NCBI GenBank assembly: GCA_022846095.1 | Contig: AP025583.1 | Span: 2,976,001 to 3,040,000, forward strand | Direction: 5' to 3' | DNA from: Oscillospiraceae bacterium | Lineage (GTDB): Bacteria > Bacillota > Clostridia > Oscillospirales > Oscillospiraceae | Length of the DNA stretch: 64,000 nt | In this document: piece by piece, positions 34,399 through 43,384 of the stretch | How positions within the stretch are numbered: the first letter of the stretch is position 1 | How the letters are laid out: every line of letters begins with the position of its first letter | The notes under the pieces: generated by a model | The model's database searches: none | Told to the model about the DNA's origin: nothing | What the model saw: the letters and a program-made list of their open reading frames with translations, nothing else | Translations under genes and position numbers: made by a program

Positions 34399-35322
34399 TT
34401 CATTTTCTTCCCCGAACCTGGGCTCGATGGGCGCGGACGCGGGCAGGCCGCCCAGCACGCGCACAGGCTCCCCGTCGATCTGGAACTGCACGGCGGTGAC
34501 GCTCTCCACGTTGCCGCACAGGGTGTTCACCACGCAGCGCACCGCCTGGGCCGCCAGCACCGGGTTCAGGGGCAGGCCCTCCTTGAACGCGGCGGAGAGG
34601 TCCACGTAGCAGATCCCCCCCTCGGTGACCACCCGGCGGATCTCGCTCTCCGGCGGCACCGCGCGCAGCAGGCCCTCCTCCTCCCCGGTGTCAGACAGGG
34701 CCAGCAGCAGGGCCTCGGGCAGGCTGTCGTCCTCGGTGAGCACCAGGGTGCGGTAGCGCTCGGCCAGCCCGCCGCCGTCCGCTCTGGGGTACCAGAGGGT
34801 CACGTCCACGCTGACCGGCTTCTCCTCGTCCCCGGAGAGCACCACGTCCCCGGCGGTCAGCACCCGGGAATCGGGCAGGCTCTGGGCGGGCAGCTCCTCC
34901 CCCTCCACGGTGAAGGACACCCCGTCCACCCCCTCCACCTGGCACAGGGTGAGGGCGACGCAGCAGTTGGCCACCGTCAGGTCGATGCCGGACAGCTCGC
35001 CGTACTGCTCGGAGAAGTTGACGTAGACCGTCCCCTCCCTGAGCTGGGCGAGGCAGGTGACCCCCTGGGGGAAGGGGCTGCGCAGGCCCTCCCCCTCGGG
35101 GCCGGAGAGCAGCAGGGTCAAAAGCCCCCGCCACGGCTCCTCCCCCCCGGCGGGCACGCGGTACTCGTAGTCCACCGCCGCGCCGCTCTCCTGCAGGCCG
35201 TCGGAGGCGAAGTAGACCCGGTAGGCCCCCTCCGGCGGCTCGGAGGCCTCCACGGCGGCGCGGATGGCGCAGCCGGAGAGCAGCAGGAGCAGGCAGGACA
35301 GCAGCAGCGCTTTTCTTCTCAT
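34384..35322 (-). CDS. GerMN-domain lipoprotein
   Basis: A 312-residue lipoprotein: basic start, hydrophobic stretch and lipobox LLLSGC with Cys18. Two GerMN domains follow (about 35-165 and 185-300), each with the strand pattern GVTCLAQLREGTVYVNFSEQ and GGICYVDLSAAFKEG. GerM proteins act at the cell wall, in germination and sporulation in Bacillus. It overlaps the histidine kinase stop by four bases (ATGA), as in many Firmicutes where a GerMN lipoprotein follows a two-component pair, so it may modulate the kinase. Confidence 0.85.
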   Translation of the reverse strand: MRRKALLLSCLLLLLSGCAIRAAVEASEPPEGAYRVYFASDGLQESGAAVDYEYRVPAGGEEPWRGLLTLLLSGPEGEGLRSPFPQGVTCLAQLREGTVYVNFSEQYGELSGIDLTVANCCVALTLCQVEGVDGVSFTVEGEELPAQSLPDSRVLTAGDVVLSGDEEKPVSVDVTLWYPRADGGGLAERYRTLVLTEDDSLPEALLLALSDTGEEEGLLRAVPPESEIRRVVTEGGICYVDLSAAFKEGLPLNPVLAAQAVRCVVNTLCGNVESVTAVQFQIDGEPVRVLGGLPASAPIEPRFGEENELTNP

Positions 35323-36773
35323 TCCGGGCCCCCCTCTCCGTCCCAGCAGGGGAAAACCACCTCAAAGCAGGTGCCCTCGCCCTCCCGGCGGCGAACGGTA
35401 ATCTCCCCGCCGTGCTGGCGCACGGTGTCCCGCACGATGGACAGGCCCAGCCCCGTGCCGCCAGCGGCGCGGGAGCGGGCCTTGTCCACCCGGTAGAAGC
35501 GGTCGAAAATCTTGTCCATGTCGTCCTCCGGGATGCCCACCCCGGTGTCCTCCACCCGGAGGATCACCCGCCCGCCGGAGCCCTCCAGGCGGACCATCAC
35601 CTGCCCCCCGGGCAGGTTGTACTTCACGGCGTTCTCCATCAGGTTGAAGGCCACCTGGTAGATGTCGTCCTCGGTGGCCTTGACGAAGCAGTCCCCGGCC
35701 AGGCTGGTCTGGATGGTGACCTCCACGGCCTTGGCCAGGGGCAGCAGCATCCGCCCCACCTTCTCCACCACCGCCTTCACCTCCACCGGCCCGGTCACCA
35801 CCGGGGCGGCGGCGTCCATGCGGGTGAGGGTGAGCAGCTTTTCGGTGATGCGGGTCAGGCGCTCGGCCTCCTCCCCGATGTCGGTGACGAACTCCCGCGC
35901 CGTGTCGGCGTCCATGTGCTCGGACTGGAGGATGGAGTCGGTGAGCAGGCGGATGGAGGCCAGTGGGGTTTTCAGCTCGTGGGAGGCGTCGGAGACGAAG
36001 CGGCGGCGCACCTCCTCGGTGGTCTGGAGCCGCCCGGTGAGGGCGTTGAACTCCCCGGCCAGCTGGCTGAGCTCGTCGCCCCCCGCCACGGACACGCGGT
36101 GGCTGTACTCGCCCTCCCGCACGATGCGCACCGCCCGCAGCAGGGCGGCGATCCGCCGGGTGAGGGCCTTGGAGAACACCAGGCTCATAATGAGGGCCAC
36201 CACGCAGATGACCACCGAGATGGAGCGCAGGTTCTGCTGGATGCCCAGCAGCAGCGCCCCCTGCTCGGCGTCCTTCTCGTAGAGGTAGACCGCGCCGATG
36301 ATGGCGCTGCGGGACACGATGGGCACCGCGGCCCGGCTGCGGAAGGCCCCGTCCCGGTACTCGGAGGTGAACACGTCGTTGCCCGCGTAGTGCCCGCCCC
36401 CGCCGGGGGCCAGGGCCTCGGTGATCTCCCGGATCAGGGCGTAGCGGCCCTCGGCCCGGCTGACCTCTGTGTTGCTGTCGTAGACCACCCGGCCGTAGGC
36501 GTCGGTGACGATGATGCGGTTGAAGCCCGTGACGTTCAGCGTCTTGATGGTCTCCTCCGCGCTGTTCACGCTGGAGACCGACAGCGTGGAGGCGATGGAG
36601 GCCGCCTGCCGCTGGAAGGACTGCTGCTTGGACTGAAAGACAAGATCCTGGCTCACCAGCACCGGGTAGGTGTTCAGCAGCACCAGCACCGAGGCGATGA
36701 TGGCGATATAGGTCAGGCCGAATTTGACCTGGAGGGAGCGCCAGAAGGGCACCCGCTTCGACTGCTGCTCCAT
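35319..36773 (-). CDS. Sensor histidine kinase (PhoR/ResE/WalK type)
   Basis: A 484-residue kinase: membrane helix at 18-38, external sensor region 40-180, second helix 184-203, HAMP linker 204-255, HisKA with VSDASHELKTPLAS (phospho-His265) and an ATPase domain with NAVKY, EDTGVGIPEDDMDKIFDRF and GGTGLGLSIV. The response regulator gene is upstream in the same direction but separated by a 392-bp MITE-like element, so expression may now depend on read-through or on a promoter carried by the element. Partner assignment is by context. Confidence 0.93.
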   Translation of the reverse strand: MEQQSKRVPFWRSLQVKFGLTYIAIIASVLVLLNTYPVLVSQDLVFQSKQQSFQRQAASIASTLSVSSVNSAEETIKTLNVTGFNRIIVTDAYGRVVYDSNTEVSRAEGRYALIREITEALAPGGGGHYAGNDVFTSEYRDGAFRSRAAVPIVSRSAIIGAVYLYEKDAEQGALLLGIQQNLRSISVVICVVALIMSLVFSKALTRRIAALLRAVRIVREGEYSHRVSVAGGDELSQLAGEFNALTGRLQTTEEVRRRFVSDASHELKTPLASIRLLTDSILQSEHMDADTAREFVTDIGEEAERLTRITEKLLTLTRMDAAAPVVTGPVEVKAVVEKVGRMLLPLAKAVEVTIQTSLAGDCFVKATEDDIYQVAFNLMENAVKYNLPGGQVMVRLEGSGGRVILRVEDTGVGIPEDDMDKIFDRFYRVDKARSRAAGGTGLGLSIVRDTVRQHGGEITVRRREGEGTCFEVVFPCWDGEGGPE

Positions 36774-36832
36774 ATGCGTCCCCCCTCCCCTATCAGCAAA
36801 TTTTGTGCAGGATGAAAGTATCAGTGCCGCAG

Positions 36833-37224
36833 CTTAGGCGGATAAGGTGATTATGGAGGCCCGGCCTCCGGCGGCGGGATTCTTTGCTTGCAAAGAACCC
36901 CGGGAAGAAACAACCAGGGCTTCGGCCCTGGACCCGGGACCCGGCGGCGGTGCGGTTCAGGTAACCTGCAAAACTTGAAAGCGCTCAGGGCTCGGTTCGG
37001 CCCGTGCCCTCTGTAAGTAGGGCTGCCGCCCACGCGGCACATGACCCGCCCAGACTTGATAGTAGTTGCTATTCAAAGAGTGCCTGAAAAGCCGCACGTA
37101 CTGCCATGCCCCATACAGCGCTTGGCACTCGTAGGGGCCGATGCCCTCATCGGCCCGCTGCTTCAGGCCCGTAGGGGCGATTCACGAATCGCCCCTACTC
37201 CATCGTGCGCCTTATGCGCCTGAG
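36833..37224. mobile_element. MITE-like element, copy 2, between response regulator and kinase
   Basis: About 392 bp, close in sequence to 4693-5090 and in the same window orientation. Terminal repeats: GCTTAGGCGGATAAGG at the left against CCTTATGCGCCTGAGC at the right, extending a few bases further as GCCGC/GCGGC. It contains the same hairpins and no transposase. It fills the gap between two genes that form one operon in relatives of this two-component family. Confidence 0.78.
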
Positions 37225-37247
37225 CCGCGGCTCTTGCGGGGCCGCCG

Positions 37248-37931
37248 TCAGTTGTTTTTCAGGTAGTACCCCACGCCCCACTTGGTGAGGATATACTCCG
37301 GGTTGGCCGGGTCCAGCTCCAGCTTCTCCCGCAGGCGGCGCACGTGCACGTCCACCGTGCGGTAGTCCCCGGCGTACTCGTAGCCCCACACCACGTTGAG
37401 CAGGTTTTCCCGGCTGTAGACCCGGCCGGGGTTGCGCATCAGAAGCTCCATCAAATCGAACTCCTTGGCCGTCAGATCCACGCCCACGCCCTCCTTCCAG
37501 GCCGAGCGCTCGTCGGTGTCCAGCACGATGTGGCCCATGGTCAGCCGCGCGCCTCGGTCCTTCTTCTCCGCCATGCCCGCCCGGCGCAGCAGCGCCCGGA
37601 TGCGGGCCTTGAGCTCCAGGATGTTGAAGGGCTTTGTGATATAGTCGTCCGCGCCGCACTCGAAGCCCACAATCTTGTCGGTGTCCTCGCTGCGGGCGGT
37701 GAGCATGATGACGGGCACGTTGGAGAACTCCCGGATGCGCATGCAGGCCTGGAGCCCGTCGATCTTCGGCATCATCAGATCCAGGATGATGAGGTCAAAG
37801 GCCCCGCTGCGGGCCAGCTCCACGGCGGCCTGTCCGTCGTAGCCCACCTCCACCTGGTAGCCCTCGCTCTCCAGGTTGAATTTGATGCCCTTCACCAGCA
37901 CCTTTTCGTCGTCCACAACCAAAATTTTCAC
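37248..37931 (-). CDS. OmpR/PhoB-family response regulator
   Basis: A 227-residue regulator with a receiver domain (acidic pair Asp7/Asp8, phospho-acceptor Asp51 in LIILDLMMPKIDG, switch Thr and Lys in MLTAR and YITKPF) and a C-terminal winged helix (LLMRNPGRVYSRENLLNVVWG, DVHVRRLREKLE). The start is GTG and overlaps the ComEA-like stop by four bases. It should be phosphorylated by the kinase at 35319-36773. Confidence 0.94.
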   Translation of the reverse strand: MKILVVDDEKVLVKGIKFNLESEGYQVEVGYDGQAAVELARSGAFDLIILDLMMPKIDGLQACMRIREFSNVPVIMLTARSEDTDKIVGFECGADDYITKPFNILELKARIRALLRRAGMAEKKDRGARLTMGHIVLDTDERSAWKEGVGVDLTAKEFDLMELLMRNPGRVYSRENLLNVVWGYEYAGDYRTVDVHVRRLREKLELDPANPEYILTKWGVGYYLKNN

Positions 37932-38332
37932 TGGGTTTCCTCCCCCACCGTAATGTAATCCAAAAGCCCCTCCAGAATCCCCTCGCCGATGCCCTTGACC
38001 TTCGTCAGATCCTCCGGGATGCGGAAGGGGCCGTTCCGGGCGCGGTAGTCCACGATGTCCGCCGCCCGCTTCTCCCCGATGCCGGGCAGGGTCTGGAGCT
38101 CCTCCGCGCTTGCGGTGTTGACGTTGATTTTCCCCTCCGGGAGGGGCTTGTCCGCACCCTCAGGCGGGACGCCGGCGGAGGGCGGCGCGGCCGTCTGCGC
38201 CGCCGCAGTCTGCCGCTGGATGTCGATCCGCACCGGCCCGGCGCTGCCGCCGCGCAGAAACCACCCCAGGGCGAAGGCGGCGAAGCAGGCGCACAGCAGG
38301 AGGGTGAGCGCTTCCAGCCGTGAAATCTTCAT
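37928..38332 (-). CDS. ComEA-like helix-hairpin-helix protein
   Basis: A 134-residue protein with an N-terminal membrane helix (about 9-28), a Pro/Ala/Glu spacer, and two helix-hairpin-helix motifs: INVNTASAEELQTLPGIGEK and IPEDLTKVKGIGEGILEGLL. This is the ComEA DNA-binding part used in DNA uptake or at the cell surface. The ATG at 38332 fits the membrane-anchored form; the open frame further upstream crosses intergenic repeats. It leads the operon with the response regulator. Confidence 0.82.
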   Translation of the reverse strand: MKISRLEALTLLLCACFAAFALGWFLRGGSAGPVRIDIQRQTAAAQTAAPPSAGVPPEGADKPLPEGKINVNTASAEELQTLPGIGEKRAADIVDYRARNGPFRIPEDLTKVKGIGEGILEGLLDYITVGEETQ

Positions 38333-38396
38333 AATTTGTAACCGCCTCCCCTGTTGCGCGGGGTGTGCGCATTTGCTATAATTGCAGATGTAGTGA

Positions 38397-38430
38397 ATAT
38401 ACCACGACTGCGCAGCAGTCCGTGGTATAT
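38397..38430. repeat. Palindromic intergenic repeat
   Basis: ATATACCACGACTGC and GCAGTCCGTGGTATAT form an almost perfect hairpin with a short loop. Together with the next palindrome it fills the divergent region between the ComEA-like and carboxypeptidase genes. Confidence 0.6.
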
Positions 38431-38483
38431 GGCATCGTTTGCGGTTCCGCCCGTAGGGCGGGAGCAAAGCGCGCCGTGAAGCC

Positions 38484-38514
38484 GGTATAATAGCCGTGAC
38501 ACGGCTATTATACC
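38484..38514. repeat. Palindrome before the carboxypeptidase gene
   Basis: GGTATAATAGCCGTG and its complement around ACA/one-base centre, 20 bp before the start codon of 38535. It contains TATAAT on either strand, so it may hold the promoter as well as an operator. Confidence 0.55.
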
Positions 38515-38534
38515 ATAATTGACGGGAGTTTCCT

Positions 38535-39932
38535 ATGAAAAAAAATCGAATGCCCTGCTTCCTGCTCCTGAGCGTCCTGCTCGCCGCCCTCCTCCTGCCC
38601 ACCGCCGCCCTGGCCGCGGAGGGCAGCGGCAGCGCCATTCTGGACGGCATGCACATCGAGGCCACCGCCGCCATTCTGGTGGACGACGACAACCGTGAGG
38701 TGCTCTACGAGCAGAGCGCCCACGAGAAGCGCTACCCCGCCAGCATCACCAAGGTGATGACCGCCCTGCTGACCCTGGAGGCGGTGGAGGCGGGCAAGCT
38801 GTCCATGGACCAGGTGATCACCGTCGGGGACTCCCTCCACCAGGGCATCGGCGAGGGCGGGTCCACCCAGGACATCAAGGTGGGGGAGATGCTTACCGTC
38901 CGGGATCTGCTCTACTGCGCCCTGCTGCCCTCGGCCAACGAGGCCTGCAACGTGCTGGGCGCGGCGGTTGCGGGCAGCGTGGACGCCTTTGTGGAGCAGA
39001 TGAACCAACGCGCGGCGGAGCTGGGCATGGAGGACACCCACTTCACCAATACCCACGGCTACCACGACGACGAGCACTATACCACCGCGTGGGACATCTA
39101 CTTAATGTGCTCCGAGGCCATGGGCAAGCCCGCGTTCCGGGAGATCGTCTCCTCCAAGAGCTACGTGGTGCCCGCCACCAACCTGCGGGAGGAGCGCACC
39201 CTCCACGACACCAACGCCCTGGTCTCCACCTTCCGCATCCGGGGCTACTACTACGAGTACGCCACCGGCATCAAGACCGGCTCCACCCCCGAGGCGGGCT
39301 ACTGCCTGGCCTCCGCCGCCACCAAGGAGGGGAAAAACCTCATCGCCGTGGTGCTGGGGGCCGAGAACCCCAAGAACGCCGACGGCTCCACCAACCGCCT
39401 GCAATTCTCCGAGTCCTCCCGGCTGCTGGACTGGGGGTTCCGCAATTTCAGCCGCCGCACCATCATCGACGCCTCCGCCATGGACATCGCCGAGGTGGCC
39501 GTCACCCTCTCCCAGGAGGCCAGCTACGTCACCGTCCAGCCCTCCGGGTCCATCGAGGCCACCCTGCCCAACGACCTGGAGCTGTCCCAGTTCAAGCGCG
39601 AGGTAAACTGCATCGACACCGTGGAGGCCCCCGTGGAGAAGGGCCAGGTGCTGGGCACCATCAAGCTGACCTACAACGGGACCGACTACGGCACCCTGGA
39701 TCTGGTGGCCGTCAACGACGTGTCCCGCTCGGAGCTGCTCTACCGGCTGGACCGCATCCAGAAGTTCCTGGACCAGACCTGGGTCAAGCTGGCCGCCCTG
39801 GGGCTGATCCTGCTGATCCTGATCCTGATCGTCCGCCACCTGGTGGTCTCCCGGCACCGCAGCCGCTACGGCGGCGGGCGGCGCGGCGGGCGCGGCAGCC
39901 ACTACGCGGGCAGCGGACGCCGCCGCAGATAG
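38535..39932 (+). CDS. D-alanyl-D-alanine carboxypeptidase (DacF/PBP5 type)
   Basis: Trims the terminal D-Ala of peptidoglycan stem peptides. The 465-residue precursor has a signal peptide ending near ALAAEG (residues 26-30), the S-x-x-K motif YPASITKVM (Ser70, Lys73), S-x-N in LPSANEACN (133-135) and K-T-G at 245-247. The C-terminal region has the PBP5-like beta domain, then a membrane helix at about 415-437 and an Arg/Gly-rich tail (RYGGGRRGGRGSH). The family usually has an amphipathic C-terminal helix, so a full membrane helix with a basic tail is a variation. Single gene with a downstream terminator. Confidence 0.93.
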   Translation: MKKNRMPCFLLLSVLLAALLLPTAALAAEGSGSAILDGMHIEATAAILVDDDNREVLYEQSAHEKRYPASITKVMTALLTLEAVEAGKLSMDQVITVGDSLHQGIGEGGSTQDIKVGEMLTVRDLLYCALLPSANEACNVLGAAVAGSVDAFVEQMNQRAAELGMEDTHFTNTHGYHDDEHYTTAWDIYLMCSEAMGKPAFREIVSSKSYVVPATNLREERTLHDTNALVSTFRIRGYYYEYATGIKTGSTPEAGYCLASAATKEGKNLIAVVLGAENPKNADGSTNRLQFSESSRLLDWGFRNFSRRTIIDASAMDIAEVAVTLSQEASYVTVQPSGSIEATLPNDLELSQFKREVNCIDTVEAPVEKGQVLGTIKLTYNGTDYGTLDLVAVNDVSRSELLYRLDRIQKFLDQTWVKLAALGLILLILILIVRHLVVSRHRSRYGGGRRGGRGSHYAGSGRRRR

Positions 39933-39945
39933 CCCCCCGCCCTGC

Positions 39946-39984
39946 GTCATTGCGAGGGCCGCAGGCCCGCGGCAATCCGTTCCC
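39946..39984 (+). repeat. GTCATTGCGAGG-type interspersed repeat
   Basis: Starts GTCATTGCGAGG and ends GGCAATCCGTTCCCC, with an inner GGGCC/GGCCC hairpin. An inverted relative lies at 32511-32554. Confidence 0.6.
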
Positions 39985-39993
39985 CGCCCGCTG

Positions 39994-40029
39994 AAAACCG
40001 CGCCTCTTTCACACAGAGGCGCGGTTTTT
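39994..40029 (+). terminator. Terminator of the carboxypeptidase gene
   Basis: AAAACCGCGCCTCT and its complement around a seven-base loop, followed by TTTTTC. Confidence 0.88.
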
Positions 40030-40030
40030 C

Positions 40031-40068
40031 TTGACAGGAGAGGTTTGTCGGAATAAACTAGGTTTATT
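40031..40068 (+). promoter_or_regulatory. Promoter and palindromic operator of the first BlaI-M56 pair
   Basis: TTGACA (40031-40036) and TAAACT (40054-40059) with a 17-bp spacer. The palindrome AATAAAC-TAG-GTTTATT (40052-40068) covers the -10, a suitable place for BlaI-type autorepression. Confidence 0.65.
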
Positions 40069-40095
40069 AAAGCAAACCAAAGGGAGGCGCACGGA

Positions 40096-40458
40096 ATGGA
40101 GGACTACAAGCTGTACGACGCGGAATACCGCCTGATGGATCTGGTGTGGGAGGCCGAGCCGGTGAACTCCACCGCCCTGGCCAGGCGCTGCCGGGACAGG
40201 TTCGGCTGGAGCAAATCCACCGCCTTCAACCTCATTCGCAAGCTGGCCGGGCGGGGCTTTCTCAAGAATGAGGATGCCACCGTCACCGCCCTGGTGAAGC
40301 GGGAGCAGGTGCGCCGCTACGAGAGCGCGGCGGTGGTGGAGCGCTCCTTCGGCGGCTCCCTGCCCGCCTTCGTGGCCGCCTTTTTGCAGGAGAAGGCCCT
40401 CTCCCCCGCCGAGGCTGAGGAGCTGCGCCGCATGATTGAGGAGGCCGGGCATGACTGA
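40096..40458 (+). CDS. BlaI/MecI-family repressor
   Basis: A 120-residue winged-helix repressor: LYDAEYRLMDLVWEAEPVNS, then STAFNLIRKLAGRGFLKNED and a C-terminal dimerisation helix pair. BlaI proteins hold down beta-lactamase or other operons until cleaved through a partner M56 protease. The partner gene overlaps its stop by 8 bp. No beta-lactamase gene is near, so the regulon is something else, possibly only this operon. Confidence 0.9.
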   Translation: MEDYKLYDAEYRLMDLVWEAEPVNSTALARRCRDRFGWSKSTAFNLIRKLAGRGFLKNEDATVTALVKREQVRRYESAAVVERSFGGSLPAFVAAFLQEKALSPAEAEELRRMIEEAGHD

Positions 40459-43333
40459 GCTGTTCACCGCCGTGCTCACCATGAGCCTGGGGGCCGGGAT
40501 CGCCGCCCTGGCGGTGCTGGCCCTGCGCTGCGTCCTGCGCAGGGCGGGCGCGCCCCGGCTGGCCTGCTACCTGCTGTGGGCCGTGGTCCTGTTCCGCATG
40601 GTGTGCCCCGTGCCCGTGGAGCGCGCCTGGGCGGTGCTGCCCGACCTGTCCCGCCCCGTGGAGCGGGCGGTGAGCGGGCAGGAGGCCCCCGCCCCAATCG
40701 CCCCCGCCCCTGGCGAACGGGTGGAATACCAGCGCGTGCCCATCCCCGCGTCCGCGCCCCCCGGCGCCACGGCCTTTTACGCCATTAAAAACCCGCCCCA
40801 GCAGGCCGTATCCCCCGCCCCGCCGGGGGGCTGGCTCGCACCCCTGTCCCTGGTGTGGGCGGCGGGGGTGCTGGCGCTCTGGGGCTGGGCGGCGTTCTCC
40901 TACCTGCGGCTCAAGCGCCGCCTGCGCGCCGCCGTGTGGAGCGAGGGCGGCGTGTGGGAGAGCGACCGCGTCCCCGGCCCCTGCGTGCTGGGCTTTTTCC
41001 CGCCCAAGATCTACCTGCCCCCCGGCCTGGACGGGCGTACCCGGCGCTACGTGGTGCTCCACGAGTTAACCCACATCCGCCGGGGAGATCCCATCATCAA
41101 GGCGCTCACCTTCCTGGCCGTGTGCCTGCACTGGTTCAACCCCCTGCTCTGGCTGGCCTGGGTGCTGGCCTGCCGGGATATGGAGGGCTCCTGCGACGAG
41201 TCGGTGCTCCGCCAGAGCCCCCCGGAGGCCAGGGCCGCCTACTCCGCCGCCCTGCTCTCCCTGGCCGCCGCCCGCCCCGCCTACATCCCCCTGGCCTTCG
41301 GGGAGACGGGGGTCAAGGAGCGGATTCAGGGCGTGCTGCGCTGGCGCAGGCCGGTGACGGCGGTGATCGCGGTGTGCGCCCTGCTGGTGGCGGGGGCCTG
41401 CGCCGTGCTGGGGGCCACCGGCTCCCCCCTGCCCGGCGCCGCCCCCGGCCTGGCCGTGGAGGTGGGCGCAAACGACGCCTTTTACGCCGCCCCCGGGGAC
41501 ACCCCCTGGGAGGACGCGCCCCTGGTGAGCGCGGACGCCGCCGCCCGGCTACGGTTTGATGCCATCTCCTCCACTCCGGACAAGTGGGCGGTCAAGGACT
41601 ACCTGCTGGACGGCAGCGAAGCGCCCCCCGCCCAGACGCTGGAGTCCGAGCGCCCCACGGCGTCCATCGGAGTGTTCTCCCTCACCCCCCACCCCGCCTC
41701 CACCGGAATGGGGGCCGAGGAGCGGGGGATCGAGGTGGCCTGCACCTGGCGCAGCGGGCTGCGGCGCTTGGAGCACCGCTACCGCTTCCGCCTGCTGGTG
41801 CCCGCCCGCCGTGAGGGGATAATTCAGCCCGCCCCGGTGGTGCTGGCGGGGGGACGACAGATCCCGGTCTATCCTGGCAATACCGTGTTCGCCCTCTCCA
41901 GCCAGAAGCCGGTCTACCTCCCATACGGCACGCAGGTTATCGTCTCCTGCGCCGTCCCCGGCGCCATGAACTGGACGCTGACGCGCTTCCAGTTGGACGG
42001 CGGCGGCGCATCCCAACGGGAAATCGGCTCCTTTGATGCGGACGGCACGGCCAACATCCAGTTTGACGTTGGAGTAGAGGACACGGGCCTGATTGGCGTT
42101 GAGCTGAACTGCTCTCCCGGCCCGGAGCACACCTGGCATTTCGTCTTTCAGAGCGACGAGGCGCCCCCCTTCCCCACCACCTGGGAGGAGGCCGCGCCCC
42201 TGCTCCCCGTGCCCGCGGAGTGGGCGCAGCAGGATCTGGCCGGGCGGAACACCGCCGTCAGCCTGGTAGGGGTGGAGGCCTCGGCGTATTTTTACGGGGC
42301 GGACGCCGAAACCGGCGCGGGCTGGGCGGCCTTTTCCATCGGGCAGGGCGTGGCGGCGGCCGACGTATACGTCTACCGCACGCGGGATATTGGCCGCACC
42401 TGGACGGAGGTGGGCCACCCGCCCCAGGGCTGGTATCCCGCCTGCGCCTCCTTCAGCGGCGAACGGGGCGTCATCGCATACGGCCACTTCAACGGCACGC
42501 CCCCCATCTACGCCACCTCCGACGGCGGGGAGTCCTGGCACGCGCTGGACCTCCCCCTGCCCGAGGCCGCCGGAGTGTGGGAGGCCTACGAGGCGCAGTT
42601 GGGCACCGATCCGGGTTGTCTCAAGCTGCGGGACACGGGGGACGAATCCGCCCGCGTCGCCCTCATTACCCGGGACGGCGGGCTGACCTGGACGCAGGAA
42701 TTTCCCGTGACCAACCCGGAGCGGCTGGGGCCCGGCCCCGACGCGCTGCCCACGGCTTTCCCCAGCGGCGCCGAGTGGTACGACATACCCGTGCGCCTGC
42801 TGGCCGATCTGCCGGAGGCGGACATCTCCCTCTACGGCCTCAACGGGGAGTTGACCCCCTGGGACGGGCTGCTGCTGCGCCGGGGGGAGCACCTGGACTA
42901 CTTCGACCTGTTCTACAACCCCGGCCCCCGCCTCACTCTGGCGGATCTGGCCCTGGGGGACTTCGACGGGGACGGCGCGGACGAGCTGGCGGCGGTGGTT
43001 ACTGCGGGCACGGGCACCGGGACGAACATGCAGAACCTCTACGTCTTTGAGCCCCACTGGGAGGGCTTCACCCTCTCCGCCGTCTATGACGGGTACGACA
43101 CCTGGGATCTGCCCCGCTCCGTCTTTACAGACCTGGGCCTGCCGGACAACTACGGGGTGGGCGCCATCATTTCCTTCCGGGGGGAGGGGGACGAGCTGCG
43201 GGCCGCCATCGGCGTGGAGGACACGGACTACCCCCATACGGCCCAGTACGTGGGCAGCCTGGAGTGCGCCGTGGAATACGACAGGAAAAGCCTTAAGCTA
43301 AAAGATTTCAAATTCAGCTCAGAAACCCCTTGA
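40451..43333 (+). CDS. M56-family membrane protease fused to BNR-like and FG-GAP-like sensor region
   Basis: A 960-residue relative of BlaR1. Helices at about 5-28, 36-54, 128-150 and 300-325 frame the M56 protease domain with the zinc motif VLHELTHIRRGD (HELTH 204-208) and DMEGSCDE near 243-250. The external part has no penicillin-binding domain. It carries BNR/sortilin-like repeats TRDIGRTWTE (about 641), TSDGGESWHA (689) and TRDGGLTWTQ (739), then an FG-GAP-like calcium-loop motif GDFDGDGADEL (837). ATG at 40451 is preceded by GAGGAGG. It probably senses a surface ligand and inactivates the adjoining BlaI-type repressor. Confidence 0.82.
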   Translation: MTELFTAVLTMSLGAGIAALAVLALRCVLRRAGAPRLACYLLWAVVLFRMVCPVPVERAWAVLPDLSRPVERAVSGQEAPAPIAPAPGERVEYQRVPIPASAPPGATAFYAIKNPPQQAVSPAPPGGWLAPLSLVWAAGVLALWGWAAFSYLRLKRRLRAAVWSEGGVWESDRVPGPCVLGFFPPKIYLPPGLDGRTRRYVVLHELTHIRRGDPIIKALTFLAVCLHWFNPLLWLAWVLACRDMEGSCDESVLRQSPPEARAAYSAALLSLAAARPAYIPLAFGETGVKERIQGVLRWRRPVTAVIAVCALLVAGACAVLGATGSPLPGAAPGLAVEVGANDAFYAAPGDTPWEDAPLVSADAAARLRFDAISSTPDKWAVKDYLLDGSEAPPAQTLESERPTASIGVFSLTPHPASTGMGAEERGIEVACTWRSGLRRLEHRYRFRLLVPARREGIIQPAPVVLAGGRQIPVYPGNTVFALSSQKPVYLPYGTQVIVSCAVPGAMNWTLTRFQLDGGGASQREIGSFDADGTANIQFDVGVEDTGLIGVELNCSPGPEHTWHFVFQSDEAPPFPTTWEEAAPLLPVPAEWAQQDLAGRNTAVSLVGVEASAYFYGADAETGAGWAAFSIGQGVAAADVYVYRTRDIGRTWTEVGHPPQGWYPACASFSGERGVIAYGHFNGTPPIYATSDGGESWHALDLPLPEAAGVWEAYEAQLGTDPGCLKLRDTGDESARVALITRDGGLTWTQEFPVTNPERLGPGPDALPTAFPSGAEWYDIPVRLLADLPEADISLYGLNGELTPWDGLLLRRGEHLDYFDLFYNPGPRLTLADLALGDFDGDGADELAAVVTAGTGTGTNMQNLYVFEPHWEGFTLSAVYDGYDTWDLPRSVFTDLGLPDNYGVGAIISFRGEGDELRAAIGVEDTDYPHTAQYVGSLECAVEYDRKSLKLKDFKFSSETP

Positions 43334-43360
43334 CCTTGACGCGGCGTCATGGCCTATACT
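43330..43360 (+). promoter_or_regulatory. MerR-type promoter with 19-bp spacer
   Basis: TTGACC (43330-43335) and TATACT (43355-43360) are 19 bp apart, the long spacing that MerR activators correct. A partial palindrome TTGAC-GCG-GCGTCA lies between. The gene start follows 24 bp later. Confidence 0.6.
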
Positions 43361-43384
43361 CCCCTTTGTCAGGAGGGAAGCCAC

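Noticed and set aside
36833-37224. The element as a structured RNA gene or riboswitch for the kinase
   Set aside because: Internal hairpins exist, but terminal inverted repeats and unrelated genomic positions of the copies fit a mobile repeat better.
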